Of a DNA stretch of 6,472 nucleotides, positions 1 to 6,168 are shown one piece after another. The translations under genes were made by a program, and so were the position numbers. The stretch covers positions 1-6,472 of the forward strand of contig SLLJ01000007.1 of assembly GCA_007134165.1 (NCBI GenBank). Direction: 5' to 3'. Under the pieces are notes generated by a model that worked only from the letters and a program-made list of their open reading frames with translations, was not told the DNA's origin and did not search any database. Position 1 is the first letter of the stretch, and each line of letters starts with the position of its first letter. The DNA is from Nitriliruptoraceae bacterium (lineage in GTDB: Bacteria > Actinomycetota > Nitriliruptoria > Nitriliruptorales > Nitriliruptoraceae).

Positions 1-40
1 TCCGAGACGCGTCCGAGGTCCGCCCGCGGATCGCTCAGGA

Positions 41-77
41 CCCGTTCCTTCACGGGGGGTCATGGCCCGGCCCCGTG
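41..77 (+). promoter_or_regulatory. Alternative hairpins in the pheS leader
   Basis: Two inverted repeats compete for the same bases. CCCGT at 41-45 can pair with ACGGG at 52-56 (loop of six). CACGGGG at 51-57 can instead pair perfectly with CCCCGTG at 71-77 (loop of thirteen). Mutually exclusive stems ahead of pheST recall attenuator-controlled pheST operons in enterobacteria. However, I see no short leader peptide rich in Phe codons, no T-box features and no U-run. The first stem could also be the terminator of a gene to the left of the window. The inverted repeats are seen directly; any regulatory role is weak inference. Confidence 0.3.
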
Positions 78-122
78 ACGGTGCCACCCCAGCATGACGA
101 CGGCCCCTTCCCAACTCTGCCC

Positions 123-126
123 GGAG
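123..126 (+). promoter_or_regulatory. Ribosome binding site that decides the pheS start
   Basis: GGAG lies six bases before the GTG at 133. The upstream in-frame ATG at 94 has no purine-rich sequence at a usable distance, since its preceding bases are C-rich. This favours translation from 133, giving a 343-residue protein rather than 356. Confidence 0.65.
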
Positions 127-132
127 CCACGC

Positions 133-177
133 GTGAGCGAGATCGACGTGACCGAGATCGACGTGAGCGAGATCGAC
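133..177 (+). repeat. 15-bp tandem repeat at the pheS 5' end, three copies
   Basis: Three consecutive 15-base units, 133-147, 148-162 and 163-177, read GTGAGCGAGATCGAC with a single G-to-C difference in the middle copy. They encode V-S/T-E-I-D three times. Each unit begins with an in-frame GTG, so units two and three also offer possible start codons. The encoded segment lies ahead of the N-terminal coiled coil, outside the catalytic core. Confidence 0.9.
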
Positions 178-1164
178 GCCCTGCAGACCGAGGCGCTGGC
201 CGCCGTGGCCGCCGCCGCCGATCTCGACGACCTCGAAAAGGTACGGGTGCGCTTCGCCGGCAAGCGCTCGCGGCTCAACACGCTGCAGAAGGGGCTACGC
301 GACCTCGCCCCCGACGAGCGTCGCACCCGTGGCCAGCAGATCAACGCTCTGCGCCAGGCCCTGGAGGCGGCGCTCGGTGAGCGTCGGCAGCAGTTGGCCG
401 AGGTGGCGCTGGACACGCGCCTGGAGTCGGAGCGGCTCGATCTCACGCTGCCACCTCGACGTCTGCGACCCGGACGTCCCCACCTGCTGACCCAGGTGGA
501 GCAGGAGATCATCGACGTCTTCGTCGGTATGGGCTACCGCGTCGCCGGGGGGCCCGAGGCCGAGGCAGGAGTCTTCAACTTCGACCTGCTCAACATCGAG
601 GCCGACCATCCCGCCCGCCAGGAGATGGACACCATCTACGTCGACGGTTTCGACGACGTCGTGCTACGCACCCACACCTCGCCGGTCCAGGCGCGGGTGA
701 TGACCACCACATCGCCACCGATCGCGGTGATCTGCCCCGGACGCACCTACCGCGCGGACGCGGTCGACGCCACCCACTCGCCGGTGTTCAGCCAGGTAGA
801 AGGCTTGGTGGTCGCCGAGGGCATCACCATGGGCGACCTGCGCGGCACGCTGCTGGCCTTCAGTCGCCGGCTGTTCGGTCATGAGCGTGAGATCCGGCTG
901 CGGCCTTCGTTCTTCCCGTTCACCGAGCCCTCGGCCGAGGTCGACGTGTCCTTCGAGGGTGCGGGCGGCAACCACGGCTGGCTCGAGATCCTCGGCGCAG
1001 GCATGGTCGACCCCAACGTGCTGACCGCCTGCGGCATCGACGCCGAGCGCTACACCGGCTTCGCATTCGGCATCGGCATCGAGCGGGTTGCGATGCTGCG
1101 CCACCGCGTGGCCGACATCCGCGACCTGTTCGAGGCCGACGCTCGGTTCCTGCGCCGGTTCTGA
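133..1164 (+). CDS. pheS: Phenylalanyl-tRNA synthetase alpha subunit
   Basis: This is the catalytic subunit of the alpha2beta2 cytosolic enzyme (EC 6.1.1.20), which activates phenylalanine with ATP and transfers it to tRNA(Phe). Residue numbers here count from the GTG at 133. Residues about 15-95 form the charged N-terminal coiled-coil region that binds tRNA in this family. The class II catalytic core follows. The motif 1 region is around 130-160 (FVGMGYRVAGGPE then FNFD). Motif 2 is around 203-227 (CPGRTYRADAVDATHSPVF then QVEGLVV, whose Gln and Glu contact the substrate amino acid in known structures). A signature RPSFFPFTEPSAEVDV sits near 257-272. Motif 3 is at about 309-322 (GFAFGIGIERVAML). 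Length is normal for bacterial PheS. GTG 133 is preferred over ATG 94 because a GGAG precedes it by six bases; starting at 94 would add 13 residues. pheT follows after 78 bases in the same direction, the usual order. The identification is secure; only the start is open. Confidence 0.97.
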   Translation: MSEIDVTEIDVSEIDALQTEALAAVAAAADLDDLEKVRVRFAGKRSRLNTLQKGLRDLAPDERRTRGQQINALRQALEAALGERRQQLAEVALDTRLESERLDLTLPPRRLRPGRPHLLTQVEQEIIDVFVGMGYRVAGGPEAEAGVFNFDLLNIEADHPARQEMDTIYVDGFDDVVLRTHTSPVQARVMTTTSPPIAVICPGRTYRADAVDATHSPVFSQVEGLVVAEGITMGDLRGTLLAFSRRLFGHEREIRLRPSFFPFTEPSAEVDVSFEGAGGNHGWLEILGAGMVDPNVLTACGIDAERYTGFAFGIGIERVAMLRHRVADIRDLFEADARFLRRF

Positions 1165-1177
1165 GCCGCCGGCCGTG

Positions 1178-1224
1178 CCGCCCCGCCGCCCGCGTACCGC
1201 CCCGCCGCCCGTGAACCGCCCCGC
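1178..1224 (+). repeat. 19-bp tandem repeat between pheS and pheT
   Basis: The 15-base block CCGCCCCGCCGCCCG occurs at 1178-1192 and again at 1197-1211, and its first eight bases recur at 1216-1223, always 19 bases apart. Units one and two agree at 17 of 19 positions, and the third decays after eight bases. The repeat fills most of the 78-base pheS-pheT spacer and ends just before the pheT ribosome binding site (AAGGA, 1232-1236). It could be a slippage product or a spacing element; no function can be read from it. Confidence 0.85.
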
Positions 1225-1242
1225 GTTCGACAAGGAACCGCC

Positions 1243-3741
1243 GTGAAGCTGCCGCTGTCCTGGCTGACCTCGATGGTCGACATTGACCTGCCGGTCGAGG
1301 ACCTCGTCGAGATCATGAGCACTCACGGACTCGAGGTCGAGGCGGTCACCCGCCCCGGTGCGGGCGCCGCCGGGATCCGAACCGCCCGGGTGCTGCACTG
1401 GGCGCCCCACCCAGCCGCGGACAAGCTGCGCGTGGTGAGGGTCACCGCCGAGGGCGGCGAGGGTGAGATCGAGCTGGTCTGCGGTGCCCACAACTTCGAG
1501 GTCGGCGACATCGTCGCCCATGCGCTGCCCGGCGGCCACGTTCCCGGCGTGACCGGCCCCGACGGCGCCAAGGGCCTGGACCTCTCCGCCCGGGCCATCC
1601 GGGGGGTCACCTCCAACGGCATGCTGGCCTCGGCCCGCGAGCTCGAGCTCGGCGACGACCACGCCGGCATCCTCGTGCTCCCGGCCGACACCCCCCTGGG
1701 AGCCGACTTCACCGAGTTGGTGCCGCTGGGCGAGCCCGTCATCGAGATCGCCGTGCAGGCCGACCGCGGCGACCACCTCAGCGTGCTCGGCGTGGCCCGC
1801 GACCTCGCCGCGATCCTCGACACCCGCTGGCAGGCCCCACCGGTGCCCGAGCCGGTGGCGGGGCCCACCCTACCGGTCACGCTCGACACGGACGGCTGCG
1901 AGCGGTTCGTAACCTGGGCGCTCGAAGACGTCACGGTGCAGCCCTCCCCACCGTGGCTCGCCCAGCGGCTGGCCCAGTGCGGCATGCGTCCCATCGACGT
2001 GGTCGTTGACGTCACCAACTATGTCATGCTCGAGCTCGGCCAGCCCCTGCACGCCTTCGACCTCGGCTCGCTGCGTGGTCCGTCGCTGCGGGTGCGCAGT
2101 TCGTCGGGCGGGGAGACGCTGACCACGCTGGATGATCAGGTGCGCGAACTGCAGCACGGCGACCTCGTCATCGACGATGCCGAGCGTGCCGTCAGCCTCG
2201 CCGGGGTCATGGGCGGGCTGGACACCGAGGTGTCGGCGGCCACCACCCGGGTGCTGGTCGAGGCCGCCGTGTGGGACCCGGCCGCGATCCGCCGGACCTC
2301 CCGTCGGCTCGGACTGGTCAGCGAAGCCAGCCAGCGCTTCGAGCGCCGGGTCGACCCTGAGGGCGCCGCCCGCGCCGCCGCCCGGGCCAGCCAACTGCTC
2401 GTGGAGCTGGCCGGCGCCCGGGCCGTGGGCACCGAGCACGTGTACCGCGAACCCACCCCGGCCTGGTCGCAGCGCGAACGCATCGTGGTCGACCCGGCCC
2501 GCATCCGCGCGCTGCTGGCGTTGGACCTCGACGCCGACGAGCAGGCCGCCCTGCTGGCACGTAGCGGCAGCGTCGTGCACCTCCACGAAGACCAGCACCT
2601 CGACGTCGAGGTACCGACCTGGCGCGGGGACCTCAAGCGCCCGGCCGACCTCGCCGAGGAGGTCGCCCGGCTGCACGGTTACGACGCGATCCCCGCCACG
2701 CTGCCCACCTTCGAGGTCACCGGCGGGCTGACGCCGACCCAGCGCCTCGAGCGCGACGCCCGCGACGCCGCGCTGGCCGCCGGCTTCGACGAGGCCTTGA
2801 CCCGCCCGTTCGTCGGCGAGCACGCCCTGATCGGCGTCGTGCCCAGCGACGGCCGGGTGCGGCTGGCCAATCCGCTGGCCAAGGACGCCGCCGCGATGCG
2901 ACCCTCGCTGCTCGAAGGGCTGCTGGCAGCTCTGCGCCGCAACGTCGGCCAGGGCCGGGCCGGCACCGCGCTGGTCGAGCTCGGCCGGGTGTTCCGCCCG
3001 GTCGACGACCCGCTGGCCGACCTGCTGGATGCGGTCGTGGACGCCGACTGGCGCTGGCGGGCACCCGACGGCGGCGACCTGCCGGTGCAGCCCCGCGCGA
3101 TCGCTCTGGCCGCCCAGGGGCTGCGGCTGGGGGAGCGGTGGCTGGACGCCGAGCAGCGCTGGTCGGTGTTCGACGTGCTGGCCGTGTTCGATGAGGTGGT
3201 CGCCCGGCTCGCCCCGCCCGACGCGCAAGGCTGGCACCTCGATCGGGTGCCCGCCGACCGGCCCGGCCTGCACCCCGGACGCACCGCCGTGCTGCGCCTG
3301 CACGGCCACGAGGTCGGCGTGGTCGGACAGCTGCACCCCGACGAGGCCGACCGCCGTGACCTCCCCGAGCCGGTCGTGGTGGGCGAGCTACTGCTCGAGC
3401 CGCTGCTCGCCGTCGTGCCCGACGACGGCCATCCGCCGGTCAAGGCCGTGCCGCTGGTCAAGCATCCGGCACTCAGCGTGGACGTGGCGCTCATCGCCGC
3501 CGAGGAAGTCCCCTACGCGGTGCTCGAGCAGGCGGTGCGCGAGGGTGCCGGTGACCTGCTCGACGGGCTGTGGTGGTTCGACGAGTACCGCGGCGAGCAG
3601 ATCGGGGCGGGGCGGCGCAGTGTGGCGCTGCGGCTGCGCCTGCAGGCACCCGATCGGCAGTTGACCGATGAGGACGCGGAGCGGGTCATCGACGCCGTCG
3701 CCGCCGCCGCCGAGCAGGTCGGGGCGGCGCTGCGCCGCTGA
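1243..3741 (+). CDS. pheT: Phenylalanyl-tRNA synthetase beta subunit
   Basis: This is the 832-residue, full-length beta subunit of bacterial phenylalanyl-tRNA synthetase. It pairs with PheS, binds tRNA(Phe) and in this family removes tyrosine mischarged onto tRNA(Phe). The domain order is complete. The N-terminus is MKLPLSWL. An OB-fold tRNA-binding domain spans about 42-155, with HPAADKLRVVRV at 56-67. The B3/B4 editing domain spans about 210-390, with GQPLHAFDL at 266-274, GVMGG at 321-325 and SEASQRFERRVDP at 360-372. The B5 domain ends in PTWRGDLKRPADLAEEVARL (458-477). A catalytic-like core without activity spans about 490-700. The C-terminal ferredoxin-like anticodon-binding domain covers about 737-832, with LVKHPALSVDVAL and LQAPDRQLTDED. 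The GTG start at 1243 is set by AAGGA at 1232-1236, six bases upstream, and by the conserved MKLPLSWL start. It is probably cotranscribed with pheS and followed by a hairpin at 3770-3800. No frameshift or missing domain is seen. Confidence 0.98.
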   Translation: MKLPLSWLTSMVDIDLPVEDLVEIMSTHGLEVEAVTRPGAGAAGIRTARVLHWAPHPAADKLRVVRVTAEGGEGEIELVCGAHNFEVGDIVAHALPGGHVPGVTGPDGAKGLDLSARAIRGVTSNGMLASARELELGDDHAGILVLPADTPLGADFTELVPLGEPVIEIAVQADRGDHLSVLGVARDLAAILDTRWQAPPVPEPVAGPTLPVTLDTDGCERFVTWALEDVTVQPSPPWLAQRLAQCGMRPIDVVVDVTNYVMLELGQPLHAFDLGSLRGPSLRVRSSSGGETLTTLDDQVRELQHGDLVIDDAERAVSLAGVMGGLDTEVSAATTRVLVEAAVWDPAAIRRTSRRLGLVSEASQRFERRVDPEGAARAAARASQLLVELAGARAVGTEHVYREPTPAWSQRERIVVDPARIRALLALDLDADEQAALLARSGSVVHLHEDQHLDVEVPTWRGDLKRPADLAEEVARLHGYDAIPATLPTFEVTGGLTPTQRLERDARDAALAAGFDEALTRPFVGEHALIGVVPSDGRVRLANPLAKDAAAMRPSLLEGLLAALRRNVGQGRAGTALVELGRVFRPVDDPLADLLDAVVDADWRWRAPDGGDLPVQPRAIALAAQGLRLGERWLDAEQRWSVFDVLAVFDEVVARLAPPDAQGWHLDRVPADRPGLHPGRTAVLRLHGHEVGVVGQLHPDEADRRDLPEPVVVGELLLEPLLAVVPDDGHPPVKAVPLVKHPALSVDVALIAAEEVPYAVLEQAVREGAGDLLDGLWWFDEYRGEQIGAGRRSVALRLRLQAPDRQLTDEDAERVIDAVAAAAEQVGAALRR

Positions 3742-3769
3742 GCCTTCGCCGGTGGCTTGGGCTGCTCGT

Positions 3770-3800
3770 GCGGCGGTTCGGGTCCGCCGAACCGAGCCGC
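3770..3800 (+). terminator. Probable terminator of the pheST transcript
   Basis: A long hairpin starts 28 bases after the pheT stop. CGGTTCGG at 3774-3781 pairs perfectly with CCGAACCG at 3787-3794 around a five-base loop. After a small bulge, GCGG at 3770-3773 pairs with CCGC at 3797-3800. There is no U-run, which is common for terminators in high-GC actinobacteria. The stem is seen directly; termination is inferred from position and strength. Confidence 0.65.
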
Positions 3801-3825
3801 GGTGCTGCCCGCCAACTGCTTCTCA

Positions 3826-5009
3826 TGAGATCTGCCCGTGAACGCCAACGCTCCGGATCGGACCGCGGCGACGCCGCAGGATTCGTCGACGCTAGACCCA
3901 AGACCGTTCAGTGAGGGCCACAAATGGGGCGTATGGACTGACCGCCGGCTCGGTCCCCACCTGTGGCGATGCCGTCAGCCAGGACGGGCTGGTGGACCCG
4001 GTCGACGACGCGGTGGTCGACGACTGGTCGATGCGGCGTGCCGGTGTGGTGCTTGAGGTCAACGACCGTGGGCTGTCGGCCCGGCGGTCACGTCGGGCGG
4101 CGGGGTTGCCGCCTTGCGACGCGCCGCGGGGGCCGGCCGTAGCGCTGCAAGGACTGCTGGGCGGGGATCGCAAGGCGATCCCGGCGCGTTGCGATGCTTG
4201 GGCCGAGATCGACCGCTCCCACCGGAAGCTCGTACACCGCAGGTCACGGCTGCAGAAGATCTGCGTGTCCGAATCGTTCGTTCTACGGGTCCTACAGGCC
4301 GAGGACCTGGTCCTGCCGGCCGCGCTGGCGCGTGACCAAGCGGGGCAGAAGCGGCCCTGGCCCGAGTGGGTGGCGTACCGACCCTGCCAGGTCCGGGCGC
4401 ACGACTCCGCGACCTTCGCACGTGCGGGCCGTGACGCGCTCGTCATCCTCGATCTGGTGTCACGCACGTGGATGACGACCCTGCTGGTGCCCCGCGGACG
4501 GGGCGAGTCCGTCCGCGCGTCGGTCGTCTCCACCCGGGCGCTGGAGCTCGAGGGACTGCTGGTGTGCATCCAGCAACGAATGGTCGAACCCGACGCCGAC
4601 GAGCTGCTACCAGTGCTCCTCACGGAGTCGGACAACGGGCCGCAGATGACCTCGGCACCAGGAGGGAGTTCGTGGCCCCTGCACGCGTTGGCGATGCACG
4701 CCGGCCGTGCGTACACCGACCAGGCCCACTCGGAAACCTCTTCTCACACCTCTAGGTCGAGTGGCTCCACCTCGAGAAGATCGACGACCTGAGTGCGCTC
4801 GCCGAAGAGCTCGACGGTATCCGCCACCTCTACCACACTATCCGGCACGCCGGCATCGGCCACGTCACCTCCGACGACGAGCACGAAGGACGAGGAGCAC
4901 GCATCCGCAGGGCCCGTCGCGAAGGCATGCGCAAGGCACGCACCGACCGCATCGCCTAACGTCGACAACACCCCATCGACAGGGCCTGACCCTGGCGGGG
5001 AAGATCTCC
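3826..5009 (+). mobile_element. Decayed IS3-type insertion sequence, about 1.18 kb
   Basis: The transposase remnant is bracketed by imperfect terminal inverted repeats. The left end TGAGATCTGCCC starts at 3826, and its near match in reverse orientation, GGGAAGATCTC, ends at 5008 (10 of 11 bases match over GAGATCTGCCC). Ends beginning TG and a length of about 1.2 kb fit IS3-family elements; the right end would read AGATCTCC instead of AGATCTCA, a likely decay. No matching short target duplication is visible at the flanks, so the exact borders are tentative. The element inserted between the pheT hairpin and the glycosyltransferase gene. It cannot move on its own because its transposase is broken. 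Confidence 0.5.
3911..4959 (+). pseudogene. IS3-type DDE transposase, frameshifted and nonsense-mutated
   Basis: This is the remnant of a DDE integrase-core transposase that would cut and join element ends. Starting with GTG 3911, the first frame contains the N-terminal part (GLLGGDRKAI), the SHRKL region typical of this group (104-108), and D165 (4403-4405). Then come DLVSRTW, D241 in SDNGPQMTS (4631-4633) and E275 (4733-4735), the presumed DDE triad. D241 and E275 are 34 apart where the family expects 36; two residues are missing in GRAYTDQAH. Around 4655-4678 the conserved TRREFVA is encoded one frame over, showing two compensating indels. After E275 the frame is lost near 4736-4740 by one missing base. 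In the new frame LFSHL is followed by TAG at 4753-4755, where homologues have a lysine. Beyond it VEWLHLEKIDDL and DDEHEGRG are readable to TAA 4957-4959. Residues before about 25 match nothing I know, so the true start is uncertain. The gene is clearly dead. Confidence 0.9.
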
Positions 5010-5056
5010 GGCCAAGGGTCCAGAGGACTCAGACCCACTTCACGATGTGTGCGATA

Positions 5057-5060
5057 GGGG
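5057..5060 (+). promoter_or_regulatory. Ribosome binding site of the glycosyltransferase gene
   Basis: A purine run, AGGGG with its Gs at 5057-5060, lies seven bases before ATG 5068. An in-frame GTG at 5047 would add seven residues but has no comparable site, so ATG 5068 is chosen. Confidence 0.6.
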
Positions 5061-5067
5061 TTCCGAG

Positions 5068-5958
5068 ATGACGGTTCACCGCCTCGCGTCCGACGATCGA
5101 GGCCGCCCAGAGACGGACACCCGCCTCACGGTCCTGATGACCTGCCACAACCGGGTCGACCGCACCGTCGCCTGCCTCCGATCGTTGTCCGATCAGCAGG
5201 ACGCATCGGTGCACGCACTCGATGTGGTGCTGGTCGACGCAGGCAGCACGGACGGCACTCGTGAGACCATCCGGCAGCACTTCCCCCACGTCGAGCTGAT
5301 CGAGCGTGGGCCGGACCTGTTCTGGAACGGAGGCATGCGGGTCGCGCTCGCACACGCCTACAAGAGTGACCCCGATCTCTATCTGTGGCTGAACGACGAC
5401 GTCGCGCTTGACGAGGACGCGCTCGCCACCCTGATGGACTGCCACCGCGAACTGGAAGCGACCCGCGCGGCACCCGCGATCGTCGTTGGGAGCACTCGTG
5501 ACCCCGACACCGGGGACCACACGTACGGCGGAGTCGTCCGACCCGACCGGTGGCGTCCGATGCGCTACGAGCTCGTCGCTCCAGGCGACGAGCCGCGCCA
5601 GGTGGAGACGATGAATGGCAACTGCGTCCTCGTCCCTCGGGCTGTGGTCGCTCGGATCGGCAACCTGGCGGGCGCATACACGCACGGCATGGGCGACTAC
5701 GACTACGGCCACCGCGCCGAGCGGGCCGGCTGTGAGGTCTTGATCGCCCCTGGGACCATTGGGACCTGCGCGCGGAACCGTGCACCCGAACGAGCAGGTT
5801 CGCTCGCTGAGCAGCGCAAACGCCTCACCAGCCCGACCGGCGGCCTTCCTCCCGCGGACTGGTTCATCTTCGTGCGCCGATGGGCGGGCCCGCTCTGGCC
5901 CGCTTACGCGGTCAGCCCGTACGTTCGGCGGGTGATGCAGTGGGCAGCGCGCCGGTGA
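5068..5958 (+). CDS. Family 2 (GT-A) glycosyltransferase
   Basis: This 296-residue protein probably moves a sugar from a nucleotide-sugar donor to a growing glycan at the cytoplasmic face of the membrane. The fold is GT-A, family GT2, of the kind called rhamnosyltransferase-like. Visible motifs are the first strand and helix, LTVLMTCHNRVDRTVACLRS (20-39), and the nucleotide-binding VVLVDAGSTDGT (53-64). FWNGGMRVAL (85-94) is typical of this subgroup. LWLNDDV (106-112) is the metal-binding DxD equivalent. NGNCVLVPR (183-191) and GMGDYDYGHRAERAG (207-221) form the acceptor side with the likely catalytic acid residues. There is no transmembrane helix or signal peptide. The C-terminal segment, including APGTIGTCARN and PPADWFIFVRRW, is intact, so the gene looks functional. 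It stands alone between a dead insertion sequence and another putatively mobile gene. Donor and acceptor cannot be deduced. A hairpin follows at 5982-6007. Confidence 0.92.
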   Translation: MTVHRLASDDRGRPETDTRLTVLMTCHNRVDRTVACLRSLSDQQDASVHALDVVLVDAGSTDGTRETIRQHFPHVELIERGPDLFWNGGMRVALAHAYKSDPDLYLWLNDDVALDEDALATLMDCHRELEATRAAPAIVVGSTRDPDTGDHTYGGVVRPDRWRPMRYELVAPGDEPRQVETMNGNCVLVPRAVVARIGNLAGAYTHGMGDYDYGHRAERAGCEVLIAPGTIGTCARNRAPERAGSLAEQRKRLTSPTGGLPPADWFIFVRRWAGPLWPAYAVSPYVRRVMQWAARR

Positions 5959-5981
5959 CGCGCCGTCGTCCACCCGGTGCC

Positions 5982-6007
5982 GACGCTGCCACCCCTGGCA
6001 GCACGTC
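5982..6007 (+). terminator. Probable terminator of the glycosyltransferase gene
   Basis: GCTGCCA at 5985-5991 pairs perfectly with TGGCAGC at 5996-6002 around the loop CCCC. GAC at 5982-5984 can add three pairs with GTC at 6005-6007 across a two-base bulge. The hairpin begins 24 bases after the stop codon. No U-run follows. Position and stability suggest termination, which is inferred. Confidence 0.6.
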
Positions 6008-6069
6008 CCAGCGCATCCTCCAGATCCACACCTAACAGGGCTTCGCCCCGGCCCGTCGAGTCTGGTGGT

Positions 6070-6164
6070 GGCTCCGGTCGTCGCGGTGCGGCGGGCCGAG
6101 GCTCGCCGGTTCATGGGACCCCGTGGGGGTCGGTTGGCCTGGTGTGGCCTGGACGACCGGAGCC
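6070..6164 (+). promoter_or_regulatory. Multibranched folded leader overlapping the ribosome binding site
   Basis: A perfect 13-base inverted repeat, GGCTCCGGTCGTC at 6070-6082 and GACGACCGGAGCC at 6152-6164, closes a region of 69 bases. Inside it lie two clear hairpins. One is 6089-6096 with 6101-6108: eight pairs including one G-U, loop CGAG. The other is 6117-6122 with 6126-6131: GACCCC and GGGGTC, loop GTG. A weak third is GGCC 6136-6139 with GGCC 6146-6149. The likely ribosome binding site GGAG (6159-6162) is in the right arm of the outer stem, and the start codon follows directly. The folding is read from complementarity. It could hide the ribosome binding site, mark the end of a mobile element, or be a functional RNA; which of these is unknown. 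Confidence 0.6.
6159..6162 (+). promoter_or_regulatory. Ribosome binding site inside a stem
   Basis: GGAG lies six bases before ATG 6169. An in-frame GTG at 6166 directly precedes the ATG, but it is too close to GGAG to be the better start. The site is fully paired in the outer stem of the leader, so initiation would need that stem to open. Confidence 0.55.
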
Positions 6165-6168
6165 GGTG

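Noticed and set aside
62..97. Short leader peptide of 11 codons overlapping ATG 94
   Set aside because: Its G-run lies only two bases from the start codon, it contains no Phe codons, and the overlapped ATG is probably not the real pheS start.
820..840. Serine instead of histidine in the PheS segment FSQVEG (about 790-810), considered as an active-site change
   Set aside because: Other functional PheS proteins also vary at this position (Met in Bacillus-type PheS, from memory), and the neighbouring substrate-binding Gln and Glu are kept.
1870..3336. Long open frame on the minus strand opposite pheT (488 codons), and similar ones opposite pheS and the glycosyltransferase
   Set aside because: High GC leaves few stop codons in the mirrored frames. 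The translations are low-complexity Arg/Gly/Ala/Pro-rich strings with no recognisable domains, while the plus strand carries complete conserved proteins.
3838..4056. 72-codon plus-strand frame starting at GTG 3838, considered as an OrfA of the insertion sequence
   Set aside because: It has no helix-turn-helix pattern, is too short for OrfA, and its later half is the out-of-frame shadow of the transposase N-terminus.
4736..4755. The frame change after the third catalytic residue as programmed frameshifting
   Set aside because: IS3 elements shift between OrfA and OrfB, not inside the catalytic domain. The change is followed at once by TAG in place of a conserved lysine, so decay explains it better.
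3894..5037. AGACCCA at 3894-3900 and 5031-5037 as a target duplication flanking the insertion sequence
   Set aside because: The copies lie inside and outside the likely ends respectively. Seven bases of identity over this span can be chance, and IS3 elements make duplications of 3-5 bases.
6038..6048. GGGC-TTC-GCCC mini-hairpin downstream of the glycosyltransferase
   Set aside because: Only four base pairs in GC-rich DNA. The stronger hairpin at 5982-6007 already accounts for termination.
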